Numbered from the stretch's first letter, positions 43,095 to 54,624 are shown. The stretch: DNA of 64,000 nt from Candidatus Gastranaerophilales bacterium (GCA_944323135.1 CALURI010000006.1:1-64000); one strand, 5' to 3'. Translations and numbers: made by a program. The notes: generated by a model from the sequence alone, not told the origin.

Positions 43095-43754
43095 TTATTT
43101 AATTACTTCTAATAATCTATTCCAAACTTCATCAATTGTACCGTTTGCATCAATTGATTTTAAAACGCCTTTTTTAGTATAGTAATCAACAAGTGGAGCT
43201 GTTTCTTTATTATATGTATCAAATCTAGATTGAGCAACTTCTCTTGTATCATCTTTACGTTGAGTAAGTTCAGCACCGTCATTATCACAATGTCCTGCTA
43301 CTTTTGGCGGTTTAAATTCAAGATTATAAATTTCTCCGCAAACAGGGCAAGAGCGACGATTTACAATTCTTTCAACAAGAATGCTTGTATCAATATCAAA
43401 ATAAACAGCAATAAATTTTGTATCAATACCGTTATCAATTTCAGCATTCATTTTTTCAAGCTGTTCTGCCTGTTCTACACTTCTTGGGAAACCGTCTAAG
43501 ATATAACCGTTTTTACAGTCATCTTGAGAAAGTCTGTTTTTAATAATTCTTGTAACCAACTCAACAGGAACTAATTGACCTTTATCAATATAAGCTTTAG
43601 CTTCTTTTCCTGCTTCAGTTTCATTTTTGATTTCAGCTCTTAACAAAGACCCAGTATCAACATGAGGGAACTTTAAAAATTCTGCAAGTCTGTTTGTCTG
43701 AGTACCTTTACCGCAAGCCGGCGGTCCTAAAAAAATTAATTCTTTTTTTGTCAT
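43095..43754 (-). CDS. adk: Adenylate kinase
   Basis: A 219-residue protein with the P-loop LGPPACGKGTQ, the NMP-binding FPHVDTGSLLR segment and a LID domain. The LID has CPVCGEIYNL and CDNDGAEL in place of the usual third and fourth ligands, so it is the zinc-binding (three Cys plus Asp) type. It equilibrates AMP, ADP and ATP. It lies upstream of map with a 100-base gap. Confidence 0.96.
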   Translation of the reverse strand: MTKKELIFLGPPACGKGTQTNRLAEFLKFPHVDTGSLLRAEIKNETEAGKEAKAYIDKGQLVPVELVTRIIKNRLSQDDCKNGYILDGFPRSVEQAEQLEKMNAEIDNGIDTKFIAVYFDIDTSILVERIVNRRSCPVCGEIYNLEFKPPKVAGHCDNDGAELTQRKDDTREVAQSRFDTYNKETAPLVDYYTKKGVLKSIDANGTIDEVWNRLLEVIK

Positions 43755-43819
43755 AATAAATCTCTCTTTCGTCTAACTTATGTAATAATATTATATCAAG
43801 AAAAATTTTTGTTCAAATA

Positions 43820-43844
43820 AAAAGCTCTCAAAAGAGAGCTTTTT
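43820..43844 (-). terminator. Rho-independent terminator of gyrB
   Basis: AAAGCTCTC and GAGAGCTTT form a stem with loop AAAA; on the minus strand it is followed by TTTATTTG. It lies directly after the gyrB stop. Confidence 0.85.
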
Positions 43845-43846
43845 TA

Positions 43847-46393
<2,547 letters not shown>

Positions 46394-46566
46394 TTATATT
46401 CTCCCCTTAAATTCGTCTAATTCCCTTGACAATATTGTAACACAAACACAAATTTTTTACTAATTTATAACAAAAAGTAACGTAAACTATTATTGAAAAT
46501 ATTCAATAAATGCTTTATAATACATATATAAGATGAAATTCAATTTTACAATGCTGGGGGACATTA

Positions 46567-47373
46567 TTGAAAATATTTAAAGGCATAAATACTGCTTTTA
46601 CACTTGCAGAAGTTCTTATAACCATTGGGATTATAGGAGTTGTTGCAGCTATGACTATGCCTTCATTGATAAATGAAACCAGAAACAAGCAGCACGTTGT
46701 TGCTTTTAAAAAACTATATTCCAATTTTTCAAATGCAATAAACATGTTCAAAGCAGATGAAGGGTGTGAAGGTATTGACGTTGCCTCTTGCATAGAAGGT
46801 ATGGGATACGGAGATAACAACTGTGAAGCATTTGCCGAAGTAGCAAAAAAAATGAAATATGTAGCAATGGCTGACGGCGGACCATCAACCGGAAGCTGGG
46901 TTCCTGAGAAAAGTTACAACTATTACGGGGATGAAATTTCTAACGAATACGGAATGATAAACAAAACAGGTATTGGGTGTTTTTATTCACTCCCTGATGG
47001 CATGGTTTTAAATGTAGATGTTGACCCGAATGCATTCAAAGTATTTGTTGATACAAATGGGAAAAAAGGTCCTAACAGAATGGGAAAAGATGTACACTCA
47101 TTTACTGTCGGCTGCGGAGATATGTCTGAAAATTTAACCAGAATATGTATAGACACTCAAAAAGATATATTCCCGTTTGTTAGCGGGACCTTCCCAACTG
47201 ATGTAAAAAAAGGCTTATGCACTTTAGAATCTTACCTTCAAGGAGGTTGTAAAGATGCTAATATGTTCCCGAATGAAGGGGACGGAGCTTCTCCGTCTAT
47301 GTATATTCTTACTATGGATAAACTCCCTGATTATAGAGAAATCGCAAGCAAAGTTTCGGGATTTAAACCTTAA
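46567..47373 (+). CDS. Prepilin-like protein
   Basis: A 268-residue protein with the prepilin signal INTAFTLAEVLITIGIIGVV (cleavage before F, Glu at +5) and a secreted C-terminal domain with many Cys residues (DEGCEGIDVASCIEG; FTVGCGDM; GLCTLESYLQGGC). FVDTNGKKGPNRMGKDVHSF is a segment shared with the other prepilins of this window. The TTG at 46567 is used because the GGGGGA site is close upstream. A nearby ATG at 46551 leads into another frame via five G. No tract of contingency length is present. Confidence 0.85.
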   Translation: MKIFKGINTAFTLAEVLITIGIIGVVAAMTMPSLINETRNKQHVVAFKKLYSNFSNAINMFKADEGCEGIDVASCIEGMGYGDNNCEAFAEVAKKMKYVAMADGGPSTGSWVPEKSYNYYGDEISNEYGMINKTGIGCFYSLPDGMVLNVDVDPNAFKVFVDTNGKKGPNRMGKDVHSFTVGCGDMSENLTRICIDTQKDIFPFVSGTFPTDVKKGLCTLESYLQGGCKDANMFPNEGDGASPSMYILTMDKLPDYREIASKVSGFKP

Positions 47374-47452
47374 TATATCCTTATGAGCGATTAAAAAAAT
47401 CCAAATACCCTTTATATTGTTTTTGTAAAAACACAAAAGGGAGATAATTTAT

Positions 47453-47746
47453 ATGCAAAAACATCTTTTAAAATCAATTAGTAAAATTATTGAAGAAAGC
47501 GGAACAAACAAAATTACAATTTTTACTTCGCATTTAAAAATTGACGGGAATTTATTTTTACCTGATGGCAAATGTGAAGAATGTCATGATGATTTTATCA
47601 CATTAGAAAATGCTTTAGTTTGCAGACTATCTGATTATTGCAAATGCGACGATAATGAATGCAAATGCAATGATTATGTTTGTTTTAAATACGACTGGCT
47701 GAATATTGCTATTAATAAAATAACCGCATTCAGTATTGTCCAATAA
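47453..47746 (+). CDS. Small Cys-rich hypothetical protein
   Basis: The 97-residue protein starts after AAAAGGGAGATAATTTAT. It has an amphipathic N-terminal helix (KSISKIIEESGTNKITIF) and a Cys-rich centre with CEECHDD, CKCDDNECKCNDYVC. The Cys/Asp cluster could bind metal or form disulphides. It has its own terminator. No family is recognised. Confidence 0.65.
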   Translation: MQKHLLKSISKIIEESGTNKITIFTSHLKIDGNLFLPDGKCEECHDDFITLENALVCRLSDYCKCDDNECKCNDYVCFKYDWLNIAINKITAFSIVQ

Positions 47747-47754
47747 AAAACATA

Positions 47755-47802
47755 AAAAAAAATAACCGGAATTTTAATTAAAATTCCGGTTATTTTTTTT
47801 AT
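47755..47802. terminator. Bidirectional terminator
   Basis: AAAAATAACCGGAATTTTA and its complement form a perfect stem of about 19 bp with T on one side and A on the other. It lies between the convergent small Cys-rich gene and the gene at 47808, and ends both. Confidence 0.95.
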
Positions 47803-47807
47803 TTAAA

Positions 47808-48296
47808 TTATCTGATTTTTTTTGCAACATCGAACATAAATGCTCCAAAACGGTTTAGTATAGGCCTTTCACATCCGTTTGCATCCGTACCTATCGCCAA
47901 AGCCGCTTTCTGAAGTTTACCCTTAAAACCCTTTGCAAATTGCCTGTTTACAGGTTCCAGATTCATTGCATATCCGCCGACAATTTTATCACTTATCTGA
48001 CGCCTTACAGAATAAAATCTATTTTTATCTAGCCACTCTACAGTTTTATGAACAAACAAAGAACCTGAATGTTCAGATTCAATTTTTGTTACTTTCATCT
48101 GACAATTTCCCAAATTATTAATTTTTTGAGTTATTTTTTTATATTTTTTACTCCCATTTTCGCAAATTCCAGAACACAAATTATAAACATGTTCATTTAG
48201 AGAATTATGCCCTAACTGAACATAACCATTATTACGTACTCCCCAATAAGGAGTTTCCCAAATAATATCTTTTGGCATTATTAATTTTAATTCCAT
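47808..48296 (-). CDS. Hypothetical protein
   Basis: A 162-residue soluble protein, basic, with a Cys-containing N-terminal half (LCSGICENGSKKYKK) and a C-terminal GFKGKLQKAALAIGTDANGCE. The VRNNGYVQLGHNSLNEHVYN segment has several aromatic and His residues. I do not recognise it. It starts after AAGGGAAATATATAA-type sequence and lies between two terminators, so it is probably a single-gene unit. Confidence 0.55.
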   Translation of the reverse strand: MELKLIMPKDIIWETPYWGVRNNGYVQLGHNSLNEHVYNLCSGICENGSKKYKKITQKINNLGNCQMKVTKIESEHSGSLFVHKTVEWLDKNRFYSVRRQISDKIVGGYAMNLEPVNRQFAKGFKGKLQKAALAIGTDANGCERPILNRFGAFMFDVAKKIR

Positions 48297-48500
48297 TTAT
48301 ATATTTCCCTTTTAAAAATTTTATCTGTAAATATCAAAATAAAATAGTAAATATATTGATAATATATCTATTCTATCCTATTAGGAATTATTATAAAATT
48401 ACAAATTTTTTAAGTCCATATTTACATTTTTTAATATTTTTGGTCTTACCTATATTGAAATTAATAATTTCAACATAAATTAAAATCCTAAATAATAGCA
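48297..48500. other. AT-rich gap without a gene
   Basis: About 200 bases of very AT-rich sequence between the promoter side of the gene at 47808 and the terminator of the HD-GYP gene. I see no convincing open frame, repeat or RNA gene in it. It should contain the promoter of the gene at 47808. Confidence 0.5.
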
Positions 48501-48538
48501 AAAAAAATAATCGTTTTAATAAAAACGATTATTTTTTA
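48501..48538 (-). terminator. Rho-independent terminator of HD-GYP gene
   Basis: AAAAAATAATCGTTTT and AAAACGATTATTTTTT form a perfect stem with loop AATA. It is placed 20 bases after the stop of the gene at 48559. Confidence 0.92.
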
Positions 48539-48558
48539 TATATAAATCAGCCGTTTTT

Positions 48559-49815
48559 TTATTTATTAACGACCTCGCTTAACGCATTAACCACAACAGG
48601 ATCCCATTTTGAGCCAGCTTCTGATTTCATAATATCTAAAGCTTTTTCAACAGACATTGCCTTTCTGTAAGGTCTGTCTGAAGTCATTGCACAATAAGCA
48701 TCAGCCACTGCAATGATGCGTGAGCCAAACGGTATTGACTGTCCCTTCAAACCTTCAGGTTGTCCGGAGCCATCATACCTTTCTTTCTGATAAGTGATAT
48801 AAGGAACAACTTCTGACAAGAAATTAATATTCATCAAAAGATGAACACCTGCATTTGAATGTTCTTGAATTTGTTTTAATTCATCAGAAGAAAGTTTTCC
48901 GCTTGATGCAAAAATTGATTCAGGTAAAGTAATCTTACCGATGTTTTGCAACAACCCTGCATAATAAATTAAATCCGTTGTTTTCTCATTCAACCCAAGC
49001 TGACGGCAAATTTCTCTTGCAAGTTTTGCTGTATTTTTAGAATGAGAAACTTTATATTGACCTTTTGTATCAACAGAATATGCAAGATGTTCTACAAAAC
49101 TTTGTTGATAATCACACAAATCACCAATTAATGCAGTAAGTTCAGCTCTTATATGCTGCAAATTACCAACCGTAGAATGTTCATCAGCTATAATTGCATT
49201 TGCTTCATCAATTGCCCTTTGCAAAGCTACAGAAGTTGCGAAAAGAATTGCAATACTTTCAACAAGTTCAATATATTCTTTATTAAGAACGCTTGAGCTC
49301 TCAAGAATAATAACCCCTGTCGACTTAATATTACAATACATTGGAATTGCAATTAAATCTTTATCAAAAACAGTTTCCTTGCTTAAGAATGCTTTACCGG
49401 AAAAAGAATCTTCACTTATAGGATATTCTTTCTCTGCCTCACCTGTTGAACCTGCTATTTCAAGTTTATTTTCCTTTTCCAAATAGATATGGCACGCTTT
49501 AATTTCTAACATCTGCTTAATTGACTGTGCTATTGATGTATAAATAGCATGCTCCGCAGATTTATCAAAACTTAATACACAAAGAGTATTATTTAACGAA
49601 TAAATTGAAATAAGTTCTTTTAATTGGCCTACAAGACCGGCTTTTTTATCTTTTATATTATTACCGATTTTACGCGCTAAATCTTCTGAAATAAGGTTTT
49701 CAGCCATAAAATCACCTAAATTAAGTGCAAAAATTTCTTCAATAGGATCTTGCCCAATCATATAATCTGATTGAGAAAAGAGGGACACACCATTTTTATT
49801 CTCTTCTTTTTTCAT
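48559..49815 (-). CDS. GAF plus degenerate HD-GYP domain protein
   Basis: The 418-residue protein starts after AAGGAAATTTTC. A GAF-like domain (about residues 60-195) is followed by an HD-GYP-like domain: HSKNTAKLAREICRQLGL, LIYYAGLLQNIGKITLPE, EHSNAGVHLL, YQKERYDGSGQPEGLKG, SRIIAVADAYCAMTSDRPYR. The catalytic HD is replaced by QN, the next HH pair by Y-Q and GYP by GQP. It is therefore probably not a cyclic-di-GMP phosphodiesterase, but could bind the nucleotide or signal by protein contact. Confidence 0.88.
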   Translation of the reverse strand: MKKEENKNGVSLFSQSDYMIGQDPIEEIFALNLGDFMAENLISEDLARKIGNNIKDKKAGLVGQLKELISIYSLNNTLCVLSFDKSAEHAIYTSIAQSIKQMLEIKACHIYLEKENKLEIAGSTGEAEKEYPISEDSFSGKAFLSKETVFDKDLIAIPMYCNIKSTGVIILESSSVLNKEYIELVESIAILFATSVALQRAIDEANAIIADEHSTVGNLQHIRAELTALIGDLCDYQQSFVEHLAYSVDTKGQYKVSHSKNTAKLAREICRQLGLNEKTTDLIYYAGLLQNIGKITLPESIFASSGKLSSDELKQIQEHSNAGVHLLMNINFLSEVVPYITYQKERYDGSGQPEGLKGQSIPFGSRIIAVADAYCAMTSDRPYRKAMSVEKALDIMKSEAGSKWDPVVVNALSEVVNK

Positions 49816-49932
49816 GAAAATTTCCTTACATACATGCCTTCAAATATATATACGGCACATGTAAGAAAAAACTTTAATAAATTTTACAAAAATTCATACT
49901 TTAGTATGGCATAATTCTAACTTTAGTATAAA

Positions 49933-50403
49933 TTAATATCCGATTGCCCAATTAAAAGATGCTGTTTTTTCTGTTTTTTTATCAATTGCAACTGCAGAAT
50001 TTACAGCCTGAACTTCAATAACTTTAGCAGCTTTTTGAAGAGTATTGTACTGCATCATTTTGCTGTCGACATTGTTAAATGATTTTAATCTGTCTAATTG
50101 ATTTTGTAACTCTGCATTTTCTTCATTAAGAGTAGAAATTTGACGGCTTAATTTATTCAACGTCAATTCATTTGACATGGCGAAGTAATAGCTTATGAAT
50201 GCAAATAATACTGCAATTCCCAATAAACCACATAAAGTTTTATTTACCTTCCTTATAGCCATTGCTTTTTGTGAAATCTCCTTTTGGAAATAACCTTCTA
50301 TAACCTGATTATCATCTCTTATCGGATTTTCCGAATATGATTGACTTGAATAATTTTCTTCACTTACTATTATTTCTGATTTTCTTACTCTAGCTGTATT
50401 CAA
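49933..50403 (-). CDS. ftsL: FtsL-like cell division protein
   Basis: A 156-residue protein with a soluble N-terminus, a single hydrophobic segment (about residues 58-75, LCGLLGIAVLFAFISYYF) and a coiled coil after it (LNKLSRQISTLNEENAELQNQLDRLK). The layout fits FtsL, which links FtsB/DivIC and the division synthase in the periplasm. It follows rsmH with a 24-base gap, as ftsL does in many dcw clusters. Confidence 0.75.
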   Translation of the reverse strand: MNTARVRKSEIIVSEENYSSQSYSENPIRDDNQVIEGYFQKEISQKAMAIRKVNKTLCGLLGIAVLFAFISYYFAMSNELTLNKLSRQISTLNEENAELQNQLDRLKSFNNVDSKMMQYNTLQKAAKVIEVQAVNSAVAIDKKTEKTASFNWAIGY

Positions 50404-50427
50404 TTTTCTACCCCAGTTTTTAAATAA

Positions 50428-51363
50428 TTAGTGCCTTATGCATCTGGCTATTCTAAGTTTGGCACTTCTCGACGGCGGATTAACTCTAATCTCCTCATCA
50501 CTCGCTTGAATCGGTTTCTTGTTAACTAATTCCAATATCGGAGGCGGACAATGGCAAATCATTTGCGATTTATCACAATGGCACCTCTGCGAGTGATATT
50601 TAAACAAGTGTTTCACTAACCTGTCCTCTAAAGAGTGAAAACTTATTACACTTATTATAGCACCAAAATCTAACAAATCCAACACATCGTTCAGAGTATT
50701 TTTTACATTTGTTAACTCTTGATTAACTTCAATTCTTATAGCTTGAAAAACGCGAGTAGCAGGGTGAATTAACGATTTTACGTGCGGAGTACAGTTAACT
50801 ATCAAATCAGCTAATTCTGTTGTTGTTTCAAGCTTTTTCACCTTTCTTTGCTCTATAATTTTTTTAGCTATTCTTTTTGAAAATCTTTCTTCGCCGTACT
50901 CGGAAAAAATTCTCACCAAATCAGCTTCGCTGTAAGAATTTACAACATCATAAGCTGAAAACTCCGCATCTTGATTAAATCTCATATCCAAAGGAGCTTC
51001 TTTTGAAAAAGAAAAACCTCTTTCACCCTTATGAAACTGATGATAAGATGCACCAAGATCAAACAACACCCCGCCTGTTATTTTTTCAATTCCTAAATTA
51101 TGTAAAACTTTTTTAATATTTGTGTAAGAATCTTTCACAATTGTTAAGTTTTTGTAATCTTTTAGCCGTTCAGAAGATGCCCTTATTGCGTCTTCATCAA
51201 CATCAAATGCTATAAGTCTCCCATCAGGTTGAATTCTGCTCAAAATTAATCCGCTATGACCGCCTCCGCCAAGAGTACAATCAACATAGATCTTTCCATT
51301 CTCACACTGAAGCGCATCTACAGCCTCATTTTTCATCACAGTATAATGAGTAAATTCTTCCAT
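50428..51363 (-). CDS. rsmH: 16S rRNA (cytosine-1402-N4)-methyltransferase
   Basis: The 311-residue protein has the RsmH features: HYTVMKNEAVDAL, YVDCTLGGGGHSGLIL (SAM-binding), DLGASYHQFHKGERGFSF, MRFNQ, PATRVFQAIRIEVNQEL and SFHSLEDRLVKHLF. It N4-methylates C1402 of 16S rRNA. It has a terminator-like hairpin in its leader and lacks mraZ upstream, which is usual in other bacteria. ftsL follows. Confidence 0.96.
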   Translation of the reverse strand: MEEFTHYTVMKNEAVDALQCENGKIYVDCTLGGGGHSGLILSRIQPDGRLIAFDVDEDAIRASSERLKDYKNLTIVKDSYTNIKKVLHNLGIEKITGGVLFDLGASYHQFHKGERGFSFSKEAPLDMRFNQDAEFSAYDVVNSYSEADLVRIFSEYGEERFSKRIAKKIIEQRKVKKLETTTELADLIVNCTPHVKSLIHPATRVFQAIRIEVNQELTNVKNTLNDVLDLLDFGAIISVISFHSLEDRLVKHLFKYHSQRCHCDKSQMICHCPPPILELVNKKPIQASDEEIRVNPPSRSAKLRIARCIRH

Positions 51364-51379
51364 AAAAAAATTTTAGCAT

Positions 51380-51411
51380 AAAAAGAGCAGGCGTGGGGGT
51401 GGCATCTGCTC
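51380..51411 (-). other. Terminator-like hairpin before rsmH
   Basis: On the minus strand GAGCAG pairs with CTGCTC around a 15-base C-rich loop and is followed by TTTTT, only about 17 bases before the rsmH start. It could be an attenuator of rsmH-ftsL or the terminator of the small gene at 51676. The position close to the start codon makes an attenuator plausible. Confidence 0.55.
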
Positions 51412-51675
51412 AAAATCTTTCATACTCCCATATTATTCATTAACAAACAATTAAACATACATTTAACCATATAAACTATAGTTAGAAATATAATAAAAAT
51501 AAAAGATTTAATATGTACAGAAAACTAATGAGAAACGAAAACGGTTAGCATTAACAGTAAATAAAACAATTCTTGAACTTCTAAAAGTCAACTATAAAAA
51601 AGATTTAGCAGAAATACAATTGAAGCAGACAAATAAATTAGCACAAAAAATAATAAAAAAACGTGATGCAAGCAA
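51412..51675. other. Gap between rsmH leader and small gene
   Basis: About 260 bases of AT-rich sequence. It contains the possible decayed small gene beginning at 51513 (listed separately) and presumably the rsmH promoter. I see no further feature. Confidence 0.4.
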
Positions 51676-51691
51676 CTATTTTGCAATTTGA
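51513..51691 (+). pseudogene. Possible frameshifted small gene
   Basis: ATG at 51513 opens MYRKLMRNENG and stops after 11 codons. In another frame the sequence continues without stop as LALTVNKTILELLKVNYKKD and on through LAQKIIKKRDASNYFAI to a TGA at 51691. One lost base would join them. The helical, basic product looks protein-like. There is no good ribosome binding site, so it is weakly supported. Confidence 0.3.
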
Positions 51692-51885
51692 TTTAATCCG
51701 TAAAAGTCGTAACGCTCTATAAAATGAGAATATTCCATACGTTTAATATAAGTACAATCATCAGCATCTTCTATATTAATAATCATACCGCTTTCTTCCA
51801 ATACTCTTGGAAAAATCGCATTAAACAAAACAATCATAAAAATATACTTTTTTATCTCATTAGAAGTAATGTAGATATCAACCAT
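51676..51885 (-). CDS. Small hypothetical protein (69 residues)
   Basis: The start at 51885 follows TTGGGGATTATAT; the frame to 52008 has no better site. The product begins MVDIYITSNEIKKYIF, has a hydrophobic central part (MIVLFNAIFP) and an acidic C-terminal half with EESGMIINIEDADD. No signal peptide. It lies between gltX and rsmH, with no recognised family. Confidence 0.5.
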   Translation of the reverse strand: MVDIYITSNEIKKYIFMIVLFNAIFPRVLEESGMIINIEDADDCTYIKRMEYSHFIERYDFYGLNQIAK

Positions 51886-51983
51886 ATATAATCCCCAATT
51901 AACAATACTTGTATAAAAAATTACGACAAATACGAAATAAATCTTTAACAAAAAAAATAAATTATAACGATTTATTACAAAAT

Positions 51984-52019
51984 AAAAACGAGTCTGATTT
52001 TTCCTCAAACTCGTTTTTA
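51984..52019 (-). terminator. Rho-independent terminator of gltX
   Basis: AAAACGAGT pairs with ACTCGTTTT, extended by a few bases, with T and A tracts on either side. It lies just after the gltX stop codon. Confidence 0.85.
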
Positions 52020-52045
52020 TATATAAAGAATTTAATATTATATAC

Positions 52046-53515
52046 TTATACAGTCTGCTTCATAGCAGCTTCAATTCTGCGGAATGTTTTATCTTTACCA
52101 ATAATAGCAAGAATAGCAGTCATATCAGCTCCGCAAATCCTACCTGTAACAGCAGCTCTGATTGCCCACATTGTAACTTTCGGTTTTACGCCTTTTTCTT
52201 TATAATAAGCTCTGAAAGCTTCCAATTTTTCATGAAGATTTTCTTCAGTCCATTCCCAATCTTTTGCCTGTTCCATAAATGTTTTTAAAACATCTTGAGA
52301 AACCTCAGTAGATAAAGTTTCTTTTGCTTTGTCATCATATTCAACATCTTGTCCGAAGAAATACGGAACAGCATCAGTAATATCAGACAACAAAGTCAAT
52401 GGTTCGTATGTAACTTCTACCATACGAGTATATTGGGCATCTGTTAATTCACTCAAATTATATTTTGTTAAATACGGTTTTAATCTTTCTTTCAATTCCG
52501 GAATAGAAAGCATTTTAATATAATGACTGTTCATCCAGTTCAATTTATCGTATTCAAAAATTGAATTAGAAGACGAAATTTCATTAATTCTAAAATCCTT
52601 TGCTATTTCATCAATAGTTTTAATTTCTTGACCGTCAGAAGGCGCCCAGCCTAACAATGCTACAAAGTTAATTAAAGCATCAGTCAAATATCCTTTTTCA
52701 ACAAATTCAGAAACAGCGGTAGCACCGTGACGTTTTGAAAGTTTGCTTCTATCAGGAGCTAAAATCATACCCAAATGCCCGAATTTAGGAACTTCAGCCC
52801 CCAATGCTTCAAATATCAATATTTGTTTGAATGTATTTGAAATATGATCTTCTCCTCTTATAACATGTGAAATCTTCATCAACATATCATCAATTACAAC
52901 AGCGAAATTGTAAGTCGGAGTTCCGTTTGATTTCATAATAACAAAATCGCCAAGAAGGTTTGTATCAACATGCAACTGACCCTTAACCATATCATCAAAT
53001 GTCAACATTGAAGTTTCGTGGAAAGCTTTTTGAGCTTTTTCAATATTAAATCTGATAGCAGGTTTTCTGCCTTCTGCTCTCAATTTTGCTTTTTCTTCAT
53101 CTGTTAAATTTAAACATTTTTTAGTATAAACATAAGGTTTTTTATTTTCAGCAGCTTCTTTTTTTTCTTCTTCCAGTTCTTCGGGAGTGCAGAAGCATTC
53201 ATAAGCAAAACCTTTATCAAGAAGGATTTGAGCATACTTAGGATAAATATCAAACCTTTCAGACTGAGTATAAGGACCGTAAGGGCCGCCTACATCAGGT
53301 CCTTCATCCCAATTCAATCCTAATGCTTTTAAACTGTCAAAGATATTATCAATATATGCCTGACTTGTACGTTCTGCATCAGTATCCTCTATTCTTAAAA
53401 CAAATTTTCCGTTATTTTTCTTCGCAAATAAATAATTAAATAAAGCAGTTCTTGCTGTACCAATGTGTAAATTTCCGCTCGGAGACGGAGCAATTCTAAC
53501 TCTTACATCTGACAT
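52046..53515 (-). CDS. gltX: Glutamyl-tRNA synthetase
   Basis: The 489-residue protein has RIAPSPSGNLHIGTARTALF (HIGH motif), EDTDAERTS, the YECFCTPEELEEEK stretch, LAPDRSKLSKRHGA (KMSKS) and a C-terminal anticodon-binding domain (about 330-489). It charges tRNA-Glu, and in bacteria without glutaminyl-tRNA synthetase also tRNA-Gln. It starts after CGAGGAAAAATTTT. Confidence 0.96.
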   Translation of the reverse strand: MSDVRVRIAPSPSGNLHIGTARTALFNYLFAKKNNGKFVLRIEDTDAERTSQAYIDNIFDSLKALGLNWDEGPDVGGPYGPYTQSERFDIYPKYAQILLDKGFAYECFCTPEELEEEKKEAAENKKPYVYTKKCLNLTDEEKAKLRAEGRKPAIRFNIEKAQKAFHETSMLTFDDMVKGQLHVDTNLLGDFVIMKSNGTPTYNFAVVIDDMLMKISHVIRGEDHISNTFKQILIFEALGAEVPKFGHLGMILAPDRSKLSKRHGATAVSEFVEKGYLTDALINFVALLGWAPSDGQEIKTIDEIAKDFRINEISSSNSIFEYDKLNWMNSHYIKMLSIPELKERLKPYLTKYNLSELTDAQYTRMVEVTYEPLTLLSDITDAVPYFFGQDVEYDDKAKETLSTEVSQDVLKTFMEQAKDWEWTEENLHEKLEAFRAYYKEKGVKPKVTMWAIRAAVTGRICGADMTAILAIIGKDKTFRRIEAAMKQTV

Positions 53516-53637
53516 AAAATTTTTCCTCGTTTCTATTTATATTTTTGCCTTTACAGAATAGCACGGGCATAATTTGATATCAAGAGTTCGTGTAAATTTA
53601 TTTCAAAATGGAATAATAATAAAAACTTTATCAAAAT

Positions 53638-53666
53638 TTGACTAGTTGCTATTTAGTTTCTAAAAT
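53638..53666 (+). promoter_or_regulatory. Promoter of the 53673 gene, leaderless geometry
   Basis: TTGACT (53638-53643), a 17-base spacer and TAAAAT (53661-53666) are followed after 6 bases by the ATG at 53673. No ribosome binding site is present. Confidence 0.6.
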
Positions 53667-53672
53667 ATATTT

Positions 53673-54563
53673 ATGAAGAGATTGGCTTTAATAATACTAT
53701 TATTAATTTGTATTCAAAATCCGGGGTACTCTATTAACAAAAAAATGGTTCCGGAAACCGGACTACAAAACCCTTTGCCAAATATTTTCATATACAGTAT
53801 TCCTGACGATGATACCACAGAACAAAAAACAGATACAAAGACAGAAGATGTCCAATATATAGAAGACATAAATTCTAAAGAAGAAAATGAAGAAGAAGTA
53901 ATTACTTTAATTCCTGAAGATATTGATGATAATGCAACAATAGGAGCAACCGTTTTAAAAGGATATGCTCAATATATTGAAGATACTAATGCGATATACT
54001 TAAAAGACGAAGATAATAATTTTGTATTAAATTTAAAGCAGCCGCAAAAAATCTCTGAAACGAAAGGGCTTGATCTTACATCACAAATAAAAACAGTAAA
54101 GACCTCAAGCAAATATAAAGGTAATGAGTATTTTATAGAACCAAACAATATAAGATCTTCAGAATCAAAAGGGAATTTCACATTCGGAGCTTTATATAAC
54201 AATGAAATTGATAATATTGCAATGCTTGAATCAGAAGCAGGTTTATTTACCAAATATGAAAAAAACAACTTTGCATTAAGTTCTTCCGTAAAAAAATCTC
54301 TTAATACAACCTATGCTCAAGACTACAACACAATTTCAATTGCACCGGAATTAAAACTTAACAGTTATTTATCATTAAAAAATACCCTTAGCGCCGACGT
54401 TACAAGAAACAGAAGATCTGCCGAGCTAGTTTTTTCTCTCAATCCGTTCGGGAAAAAAGATAAAGACAGAATGCTTTTAGAAGCCGGAGCAAAACAAACA
54501 TATTACGTAGAAACCGGTAATAATGCAACTCAATTTAATTTTTCAGCAAAATTTAAATTGTAA
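53673..54563 (+). CDS. Secreted protein with beta-barrel-like C-terminus
   Basis: The 296-residue protein has a signal peptide (RLALIILLLICIQNPGYS), a long acidic low-complexity region (about residues 40-85), and a C-terminal half of alternating amphipathic strands (about 165-296) ending in FNFSAKFKL, as expected of an outer-membrane strand. The mRNA is probably leaderless. I do not recognise a family; an outer-membrane barrel or adhesin is likely. It is the first gene of an envelope cluster that continues to the TPR gene. Confidence 0.7.
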   Translation: MKRLALIILLLICIQNPGYSINKKMVPETGLQNPLPNIFIYSIPDDDTTEQKTDTKTEDVQYIEDINSKEENEEEVITLIPEDIDDNATIGATVLKGYAQYIEDTNAIYLKDEDNNFVLNLKQPQKISETKGLDLTSQIKTVKTSSKYKGNEYFIEPNNIRSSESKGNFTFGALYNNEIDNIAMLESEAGLFTKYEKNNFALSSSVKKSLNTTYAQDYNTISIAPELKLNSYLSLKNTLSADVTRNRRSAELVFSLNPFGKKDKDRMLLEAGAKQTYYVETGNNATQFNFSAKFKL

Positions 54564-54624
54564 AGTTATTCTAATTTTGTTGTTTTAAGAGCTTATTTTG
54601 TTTATAATTCAGATGTGAGGTTTT

